Below, piece after piece: positions 56,835 to 64,000 of a DNA stretch of 64,000 nt. The translations under genes were made by a program, and so were the position numbers. Source of the stretch: Rutstroemia sp. NJR-2017a BVV2. Lineage: Eukaryota > Ascomycota > Leotiomycetes > Helotiales > Rutstroemiaceae. A model generated the notes under the pieces. The model did not search any database, was not told the DNA's origin, and saw nothing but the letters and a program-made list of their open reading frames with translations. How positions within the stretch are numbered: position 1 is the stretch's first letter; every line of letters begins with the position of its first letter. Where the stretch lies: NCBI GenBank assembly GCA_002946415.1, contig NJPS01000031.1, positions 1,178,001-1,242,000 on the forward strand. The letters are read 5' to 3'.

Positions 56835-58100
56835 TCAGGCTGGCTGGCGTGTGATCGTAATTTGCTCCGTCTTTGTGATCCCGTCTTTTACGTCATGAAG
56901 ACTCTCTACCTTCCCTCCATGCGTACTTTGGCTGTTGTAGTCTACAAGATTGTATTCGTCGCTACTCCCTTCTATGATCTCATTCGAATGATAGCGAGTA
57001 GTTCGTGGCGGAGACGATTTGTTGCTGCTCACCCATGGAGAGTCCCTCGATGCAGAGGCCCGTGAGCCAGTTAACACGGACCAGATGTTGCTCCTGATCT
57101 GCACCCAAGATGCCGTGGCGAAGCTCCTCAATGTGGGAAGAATTCCTGCCATGAAGTACATGCTGACTTCAATTATGGTGAACTCTTGCAATGTAACGGA
57201 TGCCCAAGTCGGGTCGGTCAGAGCATTGATTCTTCCGAAAAGTACTATGCGAACAATTGCGCAAATCAAACCACTAGTCTATGTTAGTGATCAAGCAGAT
57301 TCCAGACAATGACCGAAACGCTACTTACACGCTTCCGAGAAGGAAAGTGAAGGTGACAGCGATCTTAATTCTCCTAGTCATGTTTAGAGACCAGATGGTA
57401 GGAAGTGGCAAGACCATCATCGCAACGTCCGTAATGATGTTTGGGATGCTGTAGTATTGAAACATCTTGATGCGGTCAACGCAGTGGCCATGGATACTTT
57501 TGTTCCACACAGCGGCGACTGGAATACATTGCAGGAGCGAGGTCAGTGTCTCACTGATCCAAGTGGCAACCACAACGCCAATGAGGATGTAGGTAAACAA
57601 TCGCATACGCCTCGAGGCAGAGAACACTTCCAGATAGAGGCACAAGATAGACAACTTTGGCAACGTAAATGACGATATATAGAGGACGGCTATGGCGTAT
57701 TTGATTTTCAATGCGGGAACGAGTTTTTGAGGCTCATGCATCTGGACATATTGGATATGTCTCCCTACTCCTGCGGTACTGGGCATCGCTGTGTTCGATC
57801 AAGTCAGCAGGGCTTGGAACACTTTTCACTTCCTGTTGGAGATTTCAAATCTGCCCGGATACATGAACCTATGAGAGTAAGATACTGACCTAAGCCGATA
57901 GCACACTGGCCCATGACGAAGAAAAAGCCAAGATAGGAGAATAAATCAGACAAACTAAACTTTCGTCCCAGTGATCTCTGCGAAACCACTCGTGTGAAGA
58001 CAAAGACAACATTGAGTATGGTGAAGACGATGCCGACAGCAAGTATTCCAGCGCTAGAGTCTTCCGCCAGGTAAGCTGCGGAGGGGGGAGGAGGAGCCAT
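56835..58100 (-). CDS. Fungal rhodopsin-domain integral membrane protein (369 aa)
   Basis: Exons 58100-57890, 57788-57329 and 57273-56835 join in frame (1110 nt). The third acceptor must be the second of two close AGs (CTAG at 57274), because the first gives an immediate stop. Seven helices are visible, from AGILAVGIVFTILNVVFVFTRVVSQR through LYISSFTLPKLSILCLYLEVF, YILIGVVVATWISETLTSLLQ, IPNIITDVAMMVLPLPTIW and IAVTFTFLLGSVGLICAIVRIVLF. The fungal rhodopsin-domain hallmarks are the lone Cys/Trp loop (CIPVAAVWNKSIHGHCVD) and the DVAMMVLPLPTIW block. The C-terminal tail is long, polar and Ser-rich. Related proteins include PTH11-like receptors and many proteins of unknown role found in metabolite clusters. 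It is divergently placed from the methyltransferase, about 1 kb apart. Confidence 0.9.
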
Positions 58101-59122
58101 CGCGGGTGACAATTTCTCGATACTCAAAGGGTAGGTAGCAGAGGTAAAAGCTGTTCTGAAGTTTCTAATCGCCAAGCGCACTATTCATTCTTTGTGTCGA
58201 AGGGAAATTATATTAAGTATGTAGAGTTAAGAAGACTCGGTTGGTTAAAGACTGGCTGCTCTGAAGACCTTATGGGCCGTTCGTTTGTAGGAAGCTATGT
58301 CACGGTTTATTCCTGGCGCTATCAGGACGGACGTACGGGGATTTCTACCAGTGCGACGCAGAAATTTGAAGGCTGTGTGGCAACGCAGACACTGTTATAT
58401 CGTCCTGCCTCTTCCGGGGCATTATCTTCTCAATATGTGCTGCCAAGAGAAATCCAACGGACGGAGTTCTGGGGAGAGTTGTCCGATTGGCATGCCGACA
58501 GGGAGTGGCAATTAGAAGGCTTGATTCTATGTCGCAAACAGTGAGTAGCTTTGTCGTGCAATGGCTTTTTAGATCAATGGAAGAAGCAAAATGAGACGTT
58601 GCGATACTTCGCGCATATTTCCAGATTTGAGATATCTTTGAATAGAACTGTGCTTGAGACCAGATATGTTTCAGCGATTCAGTGAGGGTAAGTCGAGACA
58701 GGAGGAAAAGTGTAAGAGCATGAATTACACATTTCTGAAGCCAATCTATATTCCTTGAGGTTTCTTACATGATAAATGTTACACGTGCATGAAAATTTAC
58801 GCAAAAAGTCCTGCGGGTTATGTTGCTTCTGCTTGATCCTTCCCTTTGAACGGCTATCCACATGGTCCATAAACGTAGTAATTGTTGGAGACCTCCTCTT
58901 GACCACGTCGAAGATGATGGTCCAATCGTATCCCGTAGTACGTCGGCATTTGAGGAAGTGAGTAGCTACAATAAGGTTAATCATACGACAATCGGCTGTG
59001 CCGCCGCCATACACGACGGTTCGACACGTCCCCGTCATCAACTTATAACCTACTCGTTTGGCTTTTTTTCATATTTCAAACCTTTGATAGCGACTTATTG
59101 CATTTTGTATTACACAACCATC
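58101..59122. other. Divergent promoter region between the rhodopsin-domain and methyltransferase genes
   Basis: No gene is supported. The two genes are transcribed outwards from this 1 kb stretch, which could serve both. I see no clear regulator site. Confidence 0.45.
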
Positions 59123-60194
59123 ATGGATAATGAACCAGATTACTTGTTGGTGCGGGACATGCACGCCTCCATTAGGTGACTACGCTTGCTCCCCCTAGGC
59201 TGTCGAATCTATTCTAACCTAGGGGCAAGACTCAACCTACAGCATTACCTCTGGAAAGATGGCCTTGGCTATCTCTTGCATCCCTCAATTTCTCTGAATG
59301 GGCCGAACACCAGGATTGCGGATCTTGGGACCGGCACAGGGTAAGGGACTATTCCAGCTCTATCGTTCCGCTTGGGTTCCCACAATCTGAACTTTATCGT
59401 GTAGAATCTGGGTGTTAGATCTTGCTCGACAATTACCGGAGACCACACAGTTGTATGGCTTCGACATTTCCGACGCTCAATACCCCCATCCGAAATATCT
59501 GCCACCTAATGTCAAACTAGAAATTCTAGACAACCTCACACCAGACCCGCCTAGCGATTTGCAAGGTACTTTCGATGTCGTCTATCTACGTCTTTGGCTT
59601 GGTGGTGTTCCGAATGGAGATCCTACAGCGCTGCTAACACACGCTTTGAAACTACTACGTACTTTATCCCAGTCTGGCCAACGAAAGCAATGCGATGACT
59701 GACAGTTGCAGGCCCAGGAGGATACATTCAATGGAACGAATTCGATCCTCTTCGAGCAATCGCTGAAGGTCCAGACGGCGAACCCTCACCTAATGTTAGG
59801 AAACTTTGCACCCTGACGCAAAAAATAAAGGATCACAGGTAAGACATTCCTTTCGCAACCTGGACTTTCTGTTTCCGAATATCTTTCCTATTCTAACCCT
59901 CGCAGATGGATTGAGCGTCTACCCACAACGTTCCAGGAATTTGGATTGGAGAACATAGAGGAAGTATTTGCCTTTGAGCAGCCATGGCAGTCAAAATTGG
60001 CTTCCGATATGGCCTGCAGCGTGGTTCATGAGATGAGCAATAATCCGAGTCCTTTTGTACAGCAGAAGCTCAAGGATTTTGGTATTTCAATACCTTCAGC
60101 ATTTGCTGAGATCTCTAAAGGTGCTCGTTTCGTTCAACCGTTTTGCGTCGCTCTTGGGAGGAAGCCAGTCGTAGATGGGTCTTCTGCTAAGTAG
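59123..60194 (+). CDS. SAM-dependent methyltransferase, LaeA/UMTA-like (277 aa)
   Basis: Five exons join in frame: 59123-59175, 59230-59340, 59405-59658, 59712-59838 and 59906-60194 (834 nt). The start of exon 2 uses an AAG acceptor (59229), chosen because it restores RLNLQHYLWKDGLGYLLHPS; the nearer CTAG shifts frame. The SAM site is motif I, RIADLGTGTGIWVLDLARQLP (crossing the second intron), with the acidic end of strand 2 in LYGFDISDAQYPHP. FDVVYLRLWLGG and LLRPGGYIQWNEFDP are motifs IV and V. This is the fungal LaeA/UMTA type, mostly small-molecule or peptide O/N-methyltransferases in metabolite clusters; a few are nuclear regulators. The protein lacks extra domains, so a tailoring role is more likely. 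The short secreted-peptide gene and two UstYa genes follow. Confidence 0.92.
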
Positions 60195-60483
60195 ACTTGG
60201 ATATGTTATAGAGAAAAAGGCTGGGAGTGAGGTTGGCGGCCCAGAGATAGCATCACTTCTATGTGCAAAGTACACCTTGAAACCACGAATGAAGCAGGCA
60301 TCAAACCGTATCATCATTATATATTGCATTTCCACTCGCGTGTTAAGTCTCATTCACAGTCATCGCTTCATGAATGATTCAGAATGAACAATTTGATTAT
60401 ACCCATATTTCAACCACCAAATTTTCCGTTCAACGACACGATCTCAACCAACATCTACCTCCGGCACCTTTACAAGTCAACAT

Positions 60484-60726
60484 CTATTCGCGGACTAGAT
60501 CCGTAACTCGAAACTCCGGCGCAGTCGGGTCCAAATCCTCAACCGCAGCAAGTCTGCTCCAGGCGTTCGCAACGAAATCATCCAGATCTATCGATATATC
60601 AGTGTCAAAAACTTATTTGTGGTAAACATTCCAGTCTGTAAGGGCTAACATACCAAGAGAGACTGGGGCTGCTGCGCTCAAGGCTAGAAACCCGAGCAAA
60701 GCGAAAATGGTGGTAAACAGCTTCAT
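60484..60726 (-). CDS. Small secreted peptide, 58 aa, two exons; possible precursor peptide
   Basis: Exon 1 (60726-60654) encodes a textbook signal peptide: MKLFTTIFALLGFLALSAAA, with an expected cut after an Ala near residue 20. A 66-nt intron (donor GTATGT at 60653, acceptor ATAG ending 60588) leads to exon 2 (60587-60484) in phase. The mature chain is about 38 residues: APVSLDLDDFVANAW, then SRLAAVEDLDPTAPEFRVTDLVRE and a stop. It is acidic, has no cysteine, no internal repeats and no Lys-Arg Kex2 sites. Exon 1 alone runs into a stop inside the intron, which is why it is easily missed. It lies between a methyltransferase and two UstYa genes, so a peptide substrate for those enzymes is one reading. 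A plain small secreted (effector-like) protein is the other. Confidence 0.65.
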
Positions 60727-62034
60727 CGTGGTTGAAGAGCGCGGTGCGAGGATAACTGGTCAGATGTCAAAGTGGTTTTCTGATGATGTAGGACGATCAA
60801 TCGGGAGTTTCTTTACAGTACTTGTATTTCACGCACCGAATACGATAAGCACACAAGTCTATATATCCTTAGAGTTCACTCTTCCCCCGATATCACTTTG
60901 TCCGGAGGGCATATGAGGCACAGTTCTTGCAAGCCAAACTTTGATCGTAGGGTAAGAACTTAGAAAGCCTAGTGATTGGCACACGCAATGAGCCACACCG
61001 AGTTGCTGTGCCGTCGTACTCTACGTAAGCCAAACATTTGTATCTCGCTCATATTCGATATAGCATGTGATGAGCATGATGCTTGTATGATTCAGAGGTA
61101 TGTCCGTTTCGACACTACGATACCGACATAGATACGATGTTATGCATATCCGGCGGAGAAAGGGGGTAGACTTGAGAACCAATAGGATGCTGATGATGAT
61201 CGATGACATTTATAAAGTTCGCATTTAGGCATAAAACGTTGCATGTCCACTTGAGTCTTGAGGTCAATATCGGCACTGGAATCTTTTTGGGAAAGTACTG
61301 CGAACGATCAACAAAAGGTTAACTTTATCACAACACCAGGCATATCCAAGGCGAGAGCCGATAGGAAGACCCCTTAATTTGCAGAATAGATTCAACATCA
61401 CCCAGATCTTGCTTTTTGCAAATAAGTTATTCTCGGATCAGAAAGTGCTCTTATTCGAGGTGTCGCGAACGCCGCCGGAATGGCACTCCCGTCGTGTCAT
61501 CCTGATAAATATGTGCTTGGATCCATGGCCAAAAGTTGTCCAATGTGCATATTCAGACTGCAGTGCTACTCAATAATGCGGCTTTAAGGCTCAGCGGAGA
61601 GAATGTAAGTTTACGTCAAAGGGGTGTAGGAATGAGCGGAAAGATTATGGTGGGGTAATATTTCCCGGGGACCCTTTATGTCAAACTCAAAGGCGTCGAT
61701 AATATCAGGGTTGAGAAGCCGGCATTTCTGGAAAAGGTTCGGTACGTGCGAGTGCATGCTCGGGGAGAAAAGTTTTCCATGTCGAAATACGACGTGAATG
61801 GAATGCCGAATCTAATACTCGAGTAGGAGGGGGGGAAACGCAGTTTAATGGTTCATCCCTACCTGGTGCGATGATCCCTAACATGGCTCTACGTAAAGGA
61901 TCAGAGGGATGGAACGAATGCGTCGTATAAACCTGCATCTCTGAGGCCTTTATCTCCAGAATTTTCGAGGGAGGAGACGGACAGTAGGTCAAAGTTCCAT
62001 TCTCCTAGCAAGTTCTCAGGAATATTTGGAAATT
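60727..62034. other. Intergenic between the secreted-peptide gene and the first UstYa gene
   Basis: No gene is supported. Both neighbours are transcribed away from this region, so it holds their promoters. The minus-strand frame at 61705-61992 (95 codons) has no recognisable domain. I looked for a repeat-bearing dikaritin-type precursor here and found none. Confidence 0.45.
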
Positions 62035-62934
62035 ATGGCTTTACTTTCTTGCTTTCCGGCCTTGGGCGTGCGGTATCAGGTACTTCCCTCAAATGACACC
62101 ACATCCAAACATTCAGTCAGAATGTCTGCGTCTTGGTGTCGGATGCTCGGGTTCTTCACCTTGTCATTAGGGTTCTTGCTGCTTGGTTTCCAGTTAGGGA
62201 AAATGTCAAGCAGCTATGTAGAAAAGACAAACACTCGCTTGCTTCGTATGTACACCTGACCGAAATATTTGAGAGTGTTGCACTGGATTTATGAAAGAAT
62301 TTATTGACATGGAGATAATTTAGCCCCATATGGAAATGTAGAAGAAACATGGCATCATAACTTTACATTCTCGTCGCCGCCAACAGTTGACTCAGAAGCT
62401 GCTTGGTCGTCCTTGATGCCTAGTAAGTGTCTCCTAATAGCATCTAACTCCTCCAGATTTGGCTAAATGTACAGTGGGGAGAGGATTTATCTATCATCCA
62501 GATATATCTCCCGAGGTGAAAGGAATTGCCATCTTCCACCAGCTGCACTGTCTTGTAAGTCCAAGCTATTTTGAATACCGCCTCGACTATCTCTCTTACT
62601 GCATAACATATACTAATATGCCCGACTACCCTCGCAGCACGGCCTAAGATTAGCATTCTACGGCATGTATCATGAGCTAGAAATACTAAACGGCACGGTA
62701 CCCAATGCATATATCCAAGCACAAACCGCTAGAGTAAGTGTAGGGCATCTGCGGCATTGCTTCGATTACCTGAGGAGAGCACTCATATGTGCGGCGGACA
62801 CCAATTTAGAATACGTGAATCTAACAACAGATGCGACGACAGGATGGGGATATCCGCGGATGTGTCGTAATTTTGAAAGTGTGAAGGAGTTCGCGGAGAC
62901 GTGGAAGAATAGTACGGATACGGGAATCATGTAA
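62035..62934 (+). CDS. UstYa family (DUF3328) oxidative cyclase-like protein (234 aa)
   Basis: Exons 62035-62245, 62324-62422, 62457-62554 and 62638-62934 join in frame (705 nt). The N-terminus has one membrane helix (MLGFFTLSLGFLLLGFQLGKM), as usual for the family. Both defining HxxHC motifs are present: FHQLHCL at the end of exon 3 and GHLRHCFDYLRR in exon 4. The C-terminal block ends in GWGYPRMCRNFESVKEFAETWKNS, which matches the family tail. UstYa-type proteins are thought to be copper-dependent and to make oxidative C-C, C-O or C-N links or halogenations on peptides in RiPP and NRPS pathways, acting in the secretory route. It converges with a second UstYa gene 168 bp away. Confidence 0.92.
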
Positions 62935-63102
62935 AGAAACGACGTAGGAATCTCAACAACTAAGATGGCAAACATTAATCTTGGATTGTAAGAGTAGCTG
63001 TGTTAACAATTAAGTGTGAATTCAGACACATAAAATGTTCAACGGTGAAACTAGCTCCAGCACCTTCCTATGCAGAATACAAAGGCCAATCTCCTGACTA
63101 TT

Positions 63103-64000
63103 TTACTCATGCCGCAAGATTGAGAAGTCCGTCAAGTTAGCCATTCTTGTTCTTGCCCACATATCCAGCTTTTCCCAATCCACGCACTCGCGATCATTGT
63201 ACACTCGAGAGACAGGTCGTCCATCACGCCATATGAATGTTGCAAGGGACGTATCTCCTCGACACATGGCAGCCTCGCGCCAGTACTCCAAGCAATGGTC
63301 TATTTATCGTGTTAGAAAAAACATCATTAATCCAATCAGTGAATAGGGAAGAAGCATCGGCGGCACAGATCTACTCACCGTAGTGGATATCCTCTCTGTA
63401 GCGCTGGAGAGCAGTCATGTTGGGGTAGTAATGATCGAGATATCTGTGACGACGGAGGCGTTTCTTAAAAGGGATCAGTTAGCAAATAACAAGGGTAGTA
63501 TGTAAGATCGATGTTGAAATTAGAGGTCTTACAATGCAGTGGAGCTCGTGGTAGACTGCGAGCTCCGCGACATAACCAGAGCCATCGGCAAATTCAATGG
63601 AGTCTTCGCCTAGTTGGTGCAATTCGTCCTTGGAAATCTTGATTGCGATTGCTAGAGTGTGTCGTGGGGATTTAGTCGAGACACAGAGGGTGGAAATGGG
63701 AGAACATACGCTGTGGGAGGCGAGACCATGCTTCATCGTGAACAGGGCGAGGAGGTCCGGTATAGACATTTGCGTCGATGTCCACAGTGAGTCTGCTCTT
63801 TTTGTATTCGAGGGCGCCATCAGCCTTCGCGGGGGCTAGTGAGGATGTTAGCCTTCATTTCCATCTAAGATGAACAAGAAGTCTTACAATAACTTAAAAG
63901 TGGCCGAACACAATCCGTCACCGTGGGACTTTGTCTCCACCACAAGCCAATGGTTCCAAGATTAGCCGTTATTAAGAGTGTGAAAGCAAGAACTTTAGAC
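63103..64000 (-). CDS. UstYa family (DUF3328) protein, second copy, 5' end outside window
   Basis: Five exons are visible: 64000-63888 (partial), 63835-63710, 63651-63533, 63463-63379 and 63299-63103, and they join in phase. The visible start holds the membrane helix (VLAFTLLITANLGTIGLWW). The family block SPAKADGALEYKKSRLTVDID...YTGPPRPVHDEAWSRL follows. The two HxxHC motifs are YHELHC at the end of exon 3 and HYDHC, which spans the last intron. Its last intron thus splits the second motif, whereas in the neighbour both motifs are unsplit and the gene has fewer introns, so the two are not a recent duplication. Paired UstYa genes (Ya and Yb) are the usual arrangement in known peptide-cyclising clusters. 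The missing first residues lie to the right of the window. Confidence 0.9.

Noticed and set aside
61705..61992. 95-codon minus-strand frame as a UstYa fragment
   Set aside because: It lacks HxxHC and the conserved GPPSPEVD-like block; similarity was superficial.
60727..62034. Search for a dikaritin-type precursor with repeated cores and Kex2 sites
   Set aside because: No repeat-bearing secreted frame was found on either strand.

Overview
This is a 64 kb piece of a filamentous ascomycete nuclear genome. The evidence is short (about 50-110 nt) GT-AG introns with consensus GTAAGT/GTATGT donors, CT-rich leaders, a solitary dispersed 5S rRNA gene with a TATA box near -30, a STE12 regulator carrying two C2H2 fingers, and fungus-only families (Zn2Cys6 regulator, UstYa/DUF3328, DUF3176, fungal rhodopsin-domain proteins). 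The STE12 sequence looks most like Leotiomycetes (Helotiales). That placement is an inference from memory of the family and not a search result. I rebuilt the gene models by hand from splice sites and reading phase, and all main models close in frame.

Left third (1-16.6 kb): an NADP-dependent alcohol dehydrogenase cut by the window edge; an NTO1/BRPF-type PHD-finger scaffold of a histone acetyltransferase complex; a short-chain dehydrogenase broken by three frameshifts; a Zn2Cys6 transcription factor; a disordered Ser/Arg-rich protein; a seven-helix membrane protein of unknown role; and a six-exon MFS sugar transporter. From 16.6 to 30.0 kb there is almost no convincing coding sequence.

Middle (30-46.6 kb): STE12, preceded by a very long pyrimidine-rich leader region; a low-complexity two-exon hypothetical gene; a 962-residue membrane-anchored coiled-coil protein with internal repeats; and a complete 1,325 bp Tc1/mariner element with an intact transposase and 29 bp perfect terminal repeats. 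The element sits exactly in the TATA box of a full-length 5S rRNA gene and regenerates that box through its TA duplication. A BBE-type FAD-linked oxidase follows.

Right third (47-64 kb): a fungal rhodopsin-domain pseudogene with a stop codon and a ~265 bp insertion; an old-repeat region; a DUF3176 membrane protein; and two 5S pseudogenes that keep only the first 31 nt of 5S plus an upstream TATA-like box and then share a non-5S sequence. The last 7 kb look like the edge of a specialised-metabolism locus: an intact rhodopsin-domain membrane protein, a LaeA/UMTA-like methyltransferase, a tiny two-exon gene for a 58-residue secreted peptide, and two convergent UstYa-family genes with both HxxHC motifs. 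UstYa proteins are known to oxidatively cyclise fungal peptides, so a methyltransferase, a secreted peptide and a UstYa pair side by side is the best candidate here for an undescribed peptide-modifying system. No repeat-bearing dikaritin precursor or core synthase is visible, so this remains an inference.
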